29,894 nt of DNA, taken from NCBI GenBank assembly GCA_964432875.1, contig CAYSPJ010000060.1, positions 1-29,894 on the forward strand. The letters run 5' to 3'. Below are positions 1-7,425 of the stretch, piece after piece. A model generated the notes under the pieces. It was not told the origin of the DNA, did no database searches, and worked only from the letters and a program-made list of their open reading frames with translations. The translations under genes and the position numbers were made by a program. This DNA comes from JACJYE01 sp964432875. Its GTDB lineage: Bacteria > Bacteroidota > Bacteroidia > Chitinophagales > Saprospiraceae. Within the stretch, counting starts at the first letter, position 1, and each line of letters starts with the position of its first letter.

Positions 1-3
1 GGC

Positions 4-33
4 CCCGCTAAATGCTCATCCGCATTTAGCGGG
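4..33. repeat. Perfect 12-bp inverted repeat (hairpin)
   Basis: Arms at 4-15 and 22-33 (cccgctaaatgc / gcatttagcggg) are perfect complements around the 6-nt loop tcatcc. No T-run follows on either strand. It could be the end of a transcript from beyond the window edge or a member of a dispersed palindromic repeat family. The second hairpin at 38-56 directly adjoins it, which favours a repeat-like element. Confidence 0.6.
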
Positions 34-37
34 ATGT

Positions 38-56
38 CAGCGTGCGGGGCACGCTG
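38..56. repeat. Second GC-rich hairpin next to the first
   Basis: Arms cagcgtgc (38-45) and gcacgctg (49-56) pair perfectly around the loop ggg. The words gcgggatgtc and agcgtgcggg found at 30-48 recur near 16234-16247, next to another palindrome, which hints at a dispersed intergenic repeat. A short tandem of agtgggc follows at 71-84. Function unknown. Confidence 0.5.
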
Positions 57-163
57 CCACGGCTCAGCTCAGTGGGCAGTGGGCAGTAGGAGCGCAGCTG
101 GTTTGCGGCGAAACGTACCGTTTGTGCAGGGTGCTAGTTGCGCAGCTAGAAAGCAAGCAAAGG

Positions 164-3103
164 TCACTTCACGGCCATCTTCCCGCTCAGCACCTGTCCT
201 GGCGTAGATAGCCGATAGGCATAAATGCCTGGGGGGCACTGCGGGCAGTGGAAAACCCGTTCGTACCGGCCCGCCTCCAGATATTGGTTTAGCAAGGTCG
301 TCAGTGGGCGGCCTTGCAGGTCGAAGACATCTAGCCTTATCCTGGCGGGGGCGTCAATTTCAAAGGGGATGACCGTAGTGCCTTGGAAGGGGTTGGGATA
401 ATTCGGATACAAGCTTGCACCAATAGCCCTGGCATGAGAGGGGTACGTGGAGGAGGGCGTTTCTTGCCAAACGAAAATATCGTCTAGCCGGAGCTTGTCG
501 CGGGCCCCGGATGCCGGGTCGAGGCGGATGCCGGTATAGTAGTATTTCCAGCGCAATTGAACGTAGGGCTGGTCGTAAGCATCGGCGGGGAAGGGGATGC
601 TGTTGAATAGGGTTTCACCAGCAGGTGCCGGGCTGCGTTGATATTCGACGATATTCCCATCCGCATTCAAAAGATTTTGCCATGAGCCTTGAATACCAAT
701 CCGATACTGGAGCCGGAGGTGATAAGTGCGGCTATTGGCGATGAGGGTTTCGGCCTTCCAGGAGATATGCAGGTCCTCGGCCCCTCGGGTATCCAGTGCT
801 AGCACAGCCGTCCCCAGGTCGCGGCCACGGCCGGTATTGATAAAAGCGATGCCCGCTTCACCAAGTGCTTCGATGCGCGTCCTTCCGGTGAGCGAATAAG
901 GGAAGCCGATCTTGTCCTGATCGTCCTGGTGGTACTCGTTGTTGTTTTCATCAATGTAGGGGATGTAGTAGGGTGCCGTCATTTCGGTGAGCAGGCCTGG
1001 GTCATCTACATTGCTTTGCTGGAAAATCATATTGGCAGGGAAAGCCCCTTCCGGAGCGGTGCTATCCCAGGCGCCCCAGAAGTAATCCGCCTCGGCGATG
1101 CGGTGGGCGGGCGGGTTCATCTCATCGCCAGGGAAAACATCGTCGGGGGTAAAGTGGGCGATGACGAAATTTTCGGCGCCCAGCCACAAAGTCGCCGTGT
1201 CGGCATTCGAATCCACCGCGCCGCTCCAATGGCTGAAGGCATAACCTGCTTCAGGCACAGCAATCAGGGTGACGGGTACGCCCCGGAAGTATTGGCCCTC
1301 CCAAGGGTATATCGGGGCCTCCACGCCAGCCGTAGCGGCATGGAGCAAGATACTGTTGACCTTGACCCTTCCGGCGCTCGCGTCATTTAGATCGATAGTA
1401 AGCGGCGCGATGCCATCCAGCGCAAAGTAGTTGTTGAGCTGGATGCGCTGTAAATCGGCGCGCAGTTGGGCAAAGGTGCGCATGCGGTTGATTTCCGTAT
1501 TCCAGTGCTGCAGAGAGGGCTGGTTCCAGCGGGCGATATGCTCCCCCATTTCCGGACGGTACAACTGCTCCAGCGAATCTAGCAGCCGGACCGCCCTGTT
1601 ACGGCTAAAACTGGTGTTGAGGTGATCGGCATAGCGGGAAATGAAGCTTTGGCGGAAGCCATCATTTTGAAAGAGGCTGCGGAAGAGGGCCGTGCTCCAG
1701 GCGGGGTTGGGCCAGGTCGGGCCGTTTGAGGCCAGGGCAAAAGCCAGGGTTTGGTGGAAAGCGGTATTGGGGCCAAATGCTGCCCCGCTATTCAACACAT
1801 AGTCGAAATCCAGGCTGAAGCCAAAATCCAGATCGAAGGCCATCCAGCGCCAGCGGCCGTCGGCGGGATAGGAGCTGTCAGGGCTGGGCACGCCATCCAG
1901 GTGCCGCCAGTAGGCGAGGTTATTGCCAGGCCAGTCGGTATTGCGGGAAAAAATGTGCAGCGCCTGATAATCGATATAATTGTCCATGTCCATCAGCAGC
2001 GCAGCGGCGGCAAAATTAGCCTCATCGGCCATGCTGTTTTGGGTGATGAAGGCATACATATCCAGATAGCTCTGGATGCCTTCGGGGTTGCCGTCATCGA
2101 GGATGGCATTATTTTCGAGTATTGTTATCCGATCTGGGTCTAGGCCGTAGTGAGCCTGCAGGTAGCGGTCGTCAAAGCGATCGCGGATATTATGGATGCC
2201 CCAATATTCGCCGTTGATGAAGACCACAGCAGGACGGGAGTACTGGATGTCCAGGCTGCTATTTTCCTTGATGAGGGCTTGAATGTAGGCATCGCGGAAG
2301 ATGGCTTCGCTCCAGTCATTGCCCGAATTTCGGAGCAGGAAGGTTTTATGGCGGCTCACGGGCTTATCGGGGAAGAGCGGATAGTCAAACCAGCTGTTGC
2401 CATAATCTGAGCGAGCGTAGAGCCGCAGCGACTTGCGCGGGCGGTTTCGGCTGGTGCCGCCATGGGTGCGTACGCCGGCATCCTGGGCGAAAGCCAAAGT
2501 GCCATCGGCCTCAAAAAGGCTGATGTGCAGGGCTCTTTCCCATTCACGCCCCCGCTCATAGTAATTGCCCCCGGTGATGCCCGGCACATAGATACCTTTT
2601 TCAAAACCGAACAAGCTGTCCGGATCGCTGACCAGTGAAATCAGCGGCATGCTGTAGCGCTCGTGACCTGCCGCATCGACGATGTAGCTCGCCGTGGCGA
2701 TGGGCCCCGCTGCCCCATCTGGCCGTATCGCCCGTGCCCGGATCACATGGATTTTGAACACTTCGCCTTGAGGCGGGAGCCATTCTTCCCGGTAGGGATG
2801 CCCTGGGGCAATATTGTTGGTGGGGATAAGCGAAAAAACATTGGGTTGGCCAGTGCGCTCTGCCAGGGCAATCGCTCCAGCATAAGGCAATGCCGCTGTA
2901 GTCGGAATAGCCCCATCGGTGGTGTAGTAGATGTTGGCCGCCGGATCGTCAGCGCTTATTTCGAGCTGGATGGGGGTAGTGTAAAAACCCGGGGGCGTGG
3001 AAAAAGCGACTTCCAGGGATTGCCCTAGTAGGGCGAACGGAAGGAGCAGTATCGGGGAGATTATCAAAGCAAGGCGGCAGCGTAGGCTCTTCTTCATGGT
3101 CAT
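164..3103 (-). CDS. Secreted CotH kinase-family protein with T9SS sorting domain
   Basis: A 979-residue exported protein. Residues 1-27 are a Sec signal peptide ending LLG-QS. Residues ~30-145 match a chitobiase/beta-hexosaminidase C-terminal-type domain (FYTTPIQLEIS, IYYTTDGAIPT). Residues ~150-560 are a CotH-like atypical kinase domain, with RNSGNDWSEAIFRDAY, NGEYWGIHNIRDRFDD, DNYIDYQALHIFSRNTDW and WRWMAFDLDFGF as recognisable motifs. A divergent InlB-type repeat (YAFSHWSG) lies near 590-650, followed by a long beta-rich segment. The last ~85 residues are a T9SS type A sorting domain (SLYPNYPNPF, GIYAYRLSTPGQVLSGKMAVK). CotH family members phosphorylate spore-coat proteins in Bacillus; kinase activity here is inference from the family. 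It is probably released or attached at the cell surface. The second ATG (MKKS, 3097) is an equally possible start. It diverges from the SDR gene across 167 bp. Confidence 0.85.
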   Translation of the reverse strand: MTMKKSLRCRLALIISPILLLPFALLGQSLEVAFSTPPGFYTTPIQLEISADDPAANIYYTTDGAIPTTAALPYAGAIALAERTGQPNVFSLIPTNNIAPGHPYREEWLPPQGEVFKIHVIRARAIRPDGAAGPIATASYIVDAAGHERYSMPLISLVSDPDSLFGFEKGIYVPGITGGNYYERGREWERALHISLFEADGTLAFAQDAGVRTHGGTSRNRPRKSLRLYARSDYGNSWFDYPLFPDKPVSRHKTFLLRNSGNDWSEAIFRDAYIQALIKENSSLDIQYSRPAVVFINGEYWGIHNIRDRFDDRYLQAHYGLDPDRITILENNAILDDGNPEGIQSYLDMYAFITQNSMADEANFAAAALLMDMDNYIDYQALHIFSRNTDWPGNNLAYWRHLDGVPSPDSSYPADGRWRWMAFDLDFGFSLDFDYVLNSGAAFGPNTAFHQTLAFALASNGPTWPNPAWSTALFRSLFQNDGFRQSFISRYADHLNTSFSRNRAVRLLDSLEQLYRPEMGEHIARWNQPSLQHWNTEINRMRTFAQLRADLQRIQLNNYFALDGIAPLTIDLNDASAGRVKVNSILLHAATAGVEAPIYPWEGQYFRGVPVTLIAVPEAGYAFSHWSGAVDSNADTATLWLGAENFVIAHFTPDDVFPGDEMNPPAHRIAEADYFWGAWDSTAPEGAFPANMIFQQSNVDDPGLLTEMTAPYYIPYIDENNNEYHQDDQDKIGFPYSLTGRTRIEALGEAGIAFINTGRGRDLGTAVLALDTRGAEDLHISWKAETLIANSRTYHLRLQYRIGIQGSWQNLLNADGNIVEYQRSPAPAGETLFNSIPFPADAYDQPYVQLRWKYYYTGIRLDPASGARDKLRLDDIFVWQETPSSTYPSHARAIGASLYPNYPNPFQGTTVIPFEIDAPARIRLDVFDLQGRPLTTLLNQYLEAGRYERVFHCPQCPPGIYAYRLSTPGQVLSGKMAVK

Positions 3104-3270
3104 ACTGGATTGTTCAAAGGCGAAGGTAGCCCATTTTTGTGGATAGTTATCAAGGTGATCTTTCCGCAGTATTGGAAACTGGTAGTGTAAATCATGCTGA
3201 ATAGTTAAAAATAAACAAAACTGCCCTCAAATCGCTTTCCTCTTTATATCAACACCGTTGGATCATTTAT

Positions 3271-4722
3271 ATGAGCATGAAAATATTACTGACTGGCGCA
3301 ACGGGCTATATCGGCAAGCGGCTTTTGCCCGTACTTTTAGATTTGGGGTACGAAGTCATCTGTTGTGTGCGTGACAAACAGCGCTTCCCTGCTGAAGGGG
3401 TTTACCTGCACCCTCGCGTCTCAGTCTTTGAAGCAGATTTCCTGAAGGAGGTCCCCTTCTCCGATGCCCTCAAAGACATCAGCGCCGCTTACTACCTCAT
3501 CCATTCGATGAGTTCGAAGAGCAGCGACTTTGAGCAACTGGAAGCTACCTCGGCCCACAATTTTCTCGGGCTGGTGCAGCAGACCCAAGCCCGTCAGATC
3601 ATCTACCTGGGCGGGATAACCAACGAAGTTGTACTTTCGCAGCATCTGGCTTCGCGAAAGCAGGTGGAGGAAATCCTGGGCCAAAGCAACATACCGCTTA
3701 CGGCCATCAAAGCGGGCATCATCGTCGGCTCGGGCAGCGCCTCTTTTGAAATCGTCCGCGACCTGGTAGAGAAATTGCCGGTCATGGTCACGCCAAAATG
3801 GCTCAATACCCGGAGCCAGCCCATTGCCATCCGCAATGTGCTGGAGTACCTGGCGGGCGTGCTGCTCCGGGAAGAAACCTTTGGAGGCTCTTACGATATT
3901 GGCGGGCCCGATGTGTTGTCCTATAAGGAAATGCTGCTTCAATTTGCTGCCGTGCGCGGGTTGAAAAGGTATATCTTCACTGTGCCGGTCATGAGCCCGC
4001 GCATTTCGTCCTATTGGCTTTACTTCGTCACCTCAACCTCCTACCAGCTCGCGGTGCATCTGGTCAACAGTATGAAAGTGGAAGTTGTGGCCAAAGATGA
4101 TAAGCTGGAAAAGATGCTGGGGATCAAACCCATCACCTATCGCCAGGCGGTGGAACTAGCCTTCCAAAAGATTGAGCAAAACAACGTCGTTTCAAGCTGG
4201 AAAGATGCCCTGATTTCGAGCTATGAAGACAATTCATTGCTTGAACACATCCACATCCCTTCCAACGGCTGTTTTATCGACCAGCGGCTGAAGCCCATCG
4301 AGGGCGATGTGGAGCGGGTGCTGGACAACATCTGGGCCATCGGCGGCCAACGCGGCTGGTATTACGGGGACTGGCTCTGGCGCCTGCGCGGTTTCATCGA
4401 CAAGCTGTCGGGTGGGGTCGGCTTGCGGCGTGGCCGCACCAACCCCCATGCGATCCATACTGGCGATACCCTCGATTTCTGGCGGGTACTGGCTGCCGAC
4501 CGCCCTAACCAGCGCCTCTTGCTTTACGCCGAGATGAGGCTGCCCGGTGAGGCTTGGCTGGAGTTCCATATCATCCAAAAAGATGGAGCGCATTTCTTGC
4601 AGCAGACCGCCACCTTCCGCCCTCGCGGGCTGCTGGGGCGCTTGTACTGGTATGCCGTGGTACCCTTCCATCATTTTGTGTTTGAAGGCATGGCGAGGAA
4701 TATCATTGCCTTTAAGGCGTAA
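3271..4722 (+). CDS. SDR-family NAD(P)-binding protein with C-terminal DUF2867
   Basis: A 483-residue, probably cytoplasmic protein. The N-terminus carries the dinucleotide-binding TGATGYIG (residues 8-15) typical of NmrA/atypical SDR proteins. Family-typical strands follow: YYLIHSM (residues ~75-80) and QIIYLGGI (residues ~110-117). Residues ~330-480 match DUF2867 (RGWYYGDWLWRLRGFIDKLSGG, then FRPRGLLGRLYWYAVVPFHHFVFEGM). SDR-plus-DUF2867 is a known bacterial fusion, about 480-500 residues long, whose substrate is not established. The classical YxxxK catalytic pair is not obvious, so a redox role is uncertain. ATG codons at 3271 and 3277 are both possible starts. The gene stands alone on the plus strand and converges on the PorE-like gene with 31 bp between stops. 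Confidence 0.85.
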   Translation: MSMKILLTGATGYIGKRLLPVLLDLGYEVICCVRDKQRFPAEGVYLHPRVSVFEADFLKEVPFSDALKDISAAYYLIHSMSSKSSDFEQLEATSAHNFLGLVQQTQARQIIYLGGITNEVVLSQHLASRKQVEEILGQSNIPLTAIKAGIIVGSGSASFEIVRDLVEKLPVMVTPKWLNTRSQPIAIRNVLEYLAGVLLREETFGGSYDIGGPDVLSYKEMLLQFAAVRGLKRYIFTVPVMSPRISSYWLYFVTSTSYQLAVHLVNSMKVEVVAKDDKLEKMLGIKPITYRQAVELAFQKIEQNNVVSSWKDALISSYEDNSLLEHIHIPSNGCFIDQRLKPIEGDVERVLDNIWAIGGQRGWYYGDWLWRLRGFIDKLSGGVGLRRGRTNPHAIHTGDTLDFWRVLAADRPNQRLLLYAEMRLPGEAWLEFHIIQKDGAHFLQQTATFRPRGLLGRLYWYAVVPFHHFVFEGMARNIIAFKA

Positions 4723-4733
4723 AATCTCATGCC

Positions 4734-4753
4734 AGAGCCTTATCAAAGGCTTT
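4734..4753. terminator. Short hairpin between convergent genes
   Basis: agcctt (4736-4741) and aaggct (4746-4751) pair around the loop atca. The stem extends by one G-U and one A-T pair to 4734-4753. It lies in the 31-bp space between the stops of the SDR gene and the PorE-like gene. On the plus strand it is followed by the T-rich ttctattct. It may end both transcripts, but the stem is short. Confidence 0.4.
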
Positions 4754-6736
4754 CTATTCTAAAATCTTAAACGTCGTGCGGCGGTTTTGCTGGTGTTCGT
4801 CTTCGGTACAGCGGTTGCAGATGCAGTCGGCTTCAGGTAGGCTTTCACCGTAGCCTCGGGCTTCGAGGCGGCTGGGGTCGATGCCCAGCAAGATGAGGTA
4901 GTCTACGGCCGACTGGGCGCGTTTGCGGGAAAGGTCTTCGTTGTAGCGGGTGGTACCCCGGCAGTCGGTATGGGAGCCGAGCTGGATGCGGATGTCGGGA
5001 TTGAGTTGCAAGTTGCGGGCCAGGACATTGAGGGTGGGTTTAGCATCTTCGCGGATATCCCACTTGTCGAAGTCGTAATAAATGTTTTCGAGGCGGATTT
5101 CTTTATCGAAGAAGATTTTGTCGAGCACGATTTCAATTTCGAAGACCTGTACCGGATTGGCCGGGTCGCGGCCGATGCCTTTGGTAGAGAAGGTCGCATC
5201 ATTGTTTAGATAACCTGGTTGGGAAGCCAGGAAGGCATAATCCATCTGTTCTTGTAATTCGAGGCGGAACATGCCGTCTTCGCCTACGGTAGCGGTCTCT
5301 TTGGTGCGGGCAAATTGGATGGCTACTACGGATCCAGGCAAGGGTTTGCGGCCCAATACTTTGCTGTTGGGATCAAGCGGGTTGTCGAGGATTTTTTCCA
5401 CCACATAGCCTTCCAGGATGAGTTTGTAGTCTTCGGGTTTGGGTTCTTTAGCCACTTCTTCCGGCGGTAAAGGCGGGGGGATGATTTTGCGGAAACGGTA
5501 GATATCATCTCCGCCGAGCCCCTCCTGGCGGGTAGAAGTAAAGTAGCCCACTTGGAGCACGCCTTCTTCGCGGGGGCTGTGGTAGTCAATGATTAAGCCA
5601 AAGTCGTCGCCACCCGAATTGATAGGTGAGCGGAGGTTTTGGGCTGGTGCCCAGCCGCCGTCGGCCATTTTGAAGGTGCGGAAGAGGTCGAGTCCTCCCA
5701 TGCCGGTATGGCCGTCGGAGGCAAAGTAGAGGGTATCCGCGTCGATGAAAGGGAATTTTTCATTAGCCTGGGTATTGATGACCCGGCTGAGGAGATAGGG
5801 CTTGCCCCACTGGCCATCGTCTTGCCGGTCGGTGCCGTAGATATCCCATCCACCCCATCCGTCGGGGTCGTCGGAGGCGAAGTAGAGCGTATTGCCGTCG
5901 GCGCTCAGGCTAGGGTGCAGATAGTTGATGCCTTCGCGCAGGAAATTTAGCGGGCGAGGGGGCGACCAGCTATCGCCTTCGGCCTGGCTGAAGAGGATTT
6001 TGCAGTAGGCGTCCTCGCGCTTGTCGCCATAGCAGCGGGTGAAGAACAGCTCGCTAAAATCCTGGCTAAAAGCCGCCGTGCCTTCGTTGTCTTCAGTATT
6101 AAGTTGTTCGTCGAAGCCCTGTACCCGTTCCGAGCCCAGGTCAACGATGAAGAGGTCAGAGAACGCCTTGCCCGTCCAATTGTAAGTATCCTTGCCGGTG
6201 CTGGCTGGGCGGTCGGAGGTAAAGACCAATTGGTTGTTGTGATAGAAGGTCGGGGCATAGTCTGAAGCGCTGGAATTGAAGGGCATGAGCTCTATTTCAT
6301 ATTCTGGGGGCAGCTTGCTCCATCCCAGGGCGATCTCACAGGCGCTGATTTCGCGGCGGTATTCATAAGGGCTGCCGATTTCGATACCCAGGTCTTTGAA
6401 GGCCTGCATAGCTTCCGGGTAGCGCTCGGCCTGCTTCAAGGCGTAAGCGTACTCTTTGAGGGCGTCCACCCCGTATTGGTTGTCGTAGGCGATGCCGTAC
6501 CAGCGTATGGATAAATCGCTCTTATTCTGCTTTTTATAGGACTCTCCGATGAGAAAAGCGAGGCGGCCTTTCTCGACCCGGCTCTTGGCTTTGTCGTAGT
6601 CTTTTTCGAGCATATTGGCGGCCACTGCATATTGCTTTACGTCGAAGGCAGTACGCCCGTCGCGTACTTTTTGGGTGTAATTACAGGCGCCGATGAGGCT
6701 GGCTAGTATGAGAAAGATGGTCAGTTTACGCAGCAT
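4754..6736 (-). CDS. PorE-like OmpA-family lipoprotein (TPR, beta-propeller, CRD, OmpA_C)
   Basis: A 660-residue predicted outer-membrane lipoprotein with lipobox LIGAC and acylated Cys18. Residues ~25-150 are helical TPR-like repeats. Residues ~160-415 hold about five PD40/WD40-like blades (LVFTSDRP, LFFTRCYGD, LYFASDDPDGWGGWDIYG, LYFASDGHTGMGGLDLF, GYFTSTRQEGLGGDDIYRF). Residues ~435-530 are a carboxypeptidase-regulatory-like fold, and ~545-660 an OmpA_C peptidoglycan-binding domain. SHTDCRG and LSRKRAQ supply the Asp and Arg expected to bind diaminopimelate. This domain order is that of PorE of the Porphyromonas type IX secretion system, which anchors the machine to peptidoglycan. Other OmpA/PD40 paralogs share the order, so orthology is inferred. 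The presence of T9SS cargo genes and secDF nearby supports it. Confidence 0.8.
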   Translation of the reverse strand: MLRKLTIFLILASLIGACNYTQKVRDGRTAFDVKQYAVAANMLEKDYDKAKSRVEKGRLAFLIGESYKKQNKSDLSIRWYGIAYDNQYGVDALKEYAYALKQAERYPEAMQAFKDLGIEIGSPYEYRREISACEIALGWSKLPPEYEIELMPFNSSASDYAPTFYHNNQLVFTSDRPASTGKDTYNWTGKAFSDLFIVDLGSERVQGFDEQLNTEDNEGTAAFSQDFSELFFTRCYGDKREDAYCKILFSQAEGDSWSPPRPLNFLREGINYLHPSLSADGNTLYFASDDPDGWGGWDIYGTDRQDDGQWGKPYLLSRVINTQANEKFPFIDADTLYFASDGHTGMGGLDLFRTFKMADGGWAPAQNLRSPINSGGDDFGLIIDYHSPREEGVLQVGYFTSTRQEGLGGDDIYRFRKIIPPPLPPEEVAKEPKPEDYKLILEGYVVEKILDNPLDPNSKVLGRKPLPGSVVAIQFARTKETATVGEDGMFRLELQEQMDYAFLASQPGYLNNDATFSTKGIGRDPANPVQVFEIEIVLDKIFFDKEIRLENIYYDFDKWDIREDAKPTLNVLARNLQLNPDIRIQLGSHTDCRGTTRYNEDLSRKRAQSAVDYLILLGIDPSRLEARGYGESLPEADCICNRCTEDEHQQNRRTTFKILE

Positions 6737-6859
6737 AGCTTTTTTGATTTCAAAGCGAAGAAAGCAGAGACAGGGTGCTCCTTACTAAAGCGATATTCAG
6801 TAGTAGAAACGCCGGAGTTGAATTTTTTGTTTTGCGCATCTGAAGGGAGGGGGGCGCAG

Positions 6860-6867
6860 CAAATCTA
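6860..6867 (-). promoter_or_regulatory. Candidate -7 element for the PorE-like gene
   Basis: The minus strand reads TAGATTTG, an exact match to the Bacteroidota -7 consensus TAnnTTTG. It would start a transcript near 6853 with a leader of about 117 nt before the PorE-like start codon. No good TTTG -33 element is seen at the usual spacing, so the call rests on the -7 alone. Confidence 0.3.
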
Positions 6868-6929
6868 GGCAGATCAAGCGCAAGGGTGCGCAGCAGGGCT
6901 GGCGCTGCTTGGCTTATATACCTGCGCGT

Positions 6930-7328
6930 CTATTCGCTTGCGAGGAAAGCATCAGCCTCGATTTCCACCAGCATCTCCGTGCCAATCAGGCGGCTGACTT
7001 CCACCATAGTGGAGGCGGGGCGGATGTCCTGGAAAAGCTCTCCATGGGCGCGGGCGACGGCCTCCCATTGGCTGGAGATATCGGTGACGAAGATGCGGGT
7101 ACGCACGATATCCTGGAGGGAAGCGCCGGCTTGCTCCAGGGCTTTGCCGATTTTATCAAAGATGTACCGCGTCTGGACGTAGGCATCGCCGGTGCCGACG
7201 ATTTGCCCGGTTTCATCAGCAGCTACTGTGCCGGAGACAAAAACATGCGCGCCGACGCGTACGGCGCGGGAATAGCCCACTTTTTTTTCCCAGGGGGTGC
7301 CGGAAGAGATGAGTTGTTTGCTTGGCAT
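6930..7328 (-). CDS. RidA/YjgF-family protein lacking the catalytic arginine
   Basis: A 132-residue soluble protein of the Rid (YjgF/YER057c/UK114) family at the usual trimer-forming length. Family motifs seen are GYSRAVRVGAHVFVSGT (residues 18-34), DIVRTRIFVTDI (73-84) and RPASTMVEVSRL (103-114), ending VEIEADAFLA. In RidA itself, the PARSCVEV-type segment carries Arg105, which grips the carboxylate of the imine/enamine substrate. Here the aligned residue is Ser106. Imine deaminase activity of the RidA type is therefore unlikely. The protein fits one of the arginine-less Rid subfamilies, whose roles are poorly known. It lies between secDF and the PorE-like gene on the same strand, but the terminator at 7350-7388 suggests it is transcribed separately from secDF. 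Confidence 0.9.
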   Translation of the reverse strand: MPSKQLISSGTPWEKKVGYSRAVRVGAHVFVSGTVAADETGQIVGTGDAYVQTRYIFDKIGKALEQAGASLQDIVRTRIFVTDISSQWEAVARAHGELFQDIRPASTMVEVSRLIGTEMLVEIEADAFLASE

Positions 7329-7349
7329 TTTTTAGATGAGTTTAAAAGA

Positions 7350-7388
7350 GCAAGCCCCCTCCAACGCGCTGGCTGAAAGGGGGCTTGC
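7350..7388 (-). terminator. Rho-independent terminator of secDF
   Basis: Perfect 11-bp arms gcaagccccct (7350-7360) and agggggcttgc (7378-7388) enclose a 17-nt loop. Read leftwards, as secDF is, the stem is followed by the T-rich tcttttaaac. The hairpin starts 37 bp past the secDF stop and ends before the RidA-family start codon. Confidence 0.75.
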
Positions 7389-7425
7389 TTTCGTTATCAA
7401 AAAACTTGATCAGCAGCGTTTGCGC

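Noticed and set aside
71..84. Tandem agtgggc copies as a possible CRISPR or satellite
   Set aside because: Only two full copies and a partial one are present, with no spacers, so this is a trivial short tandem.
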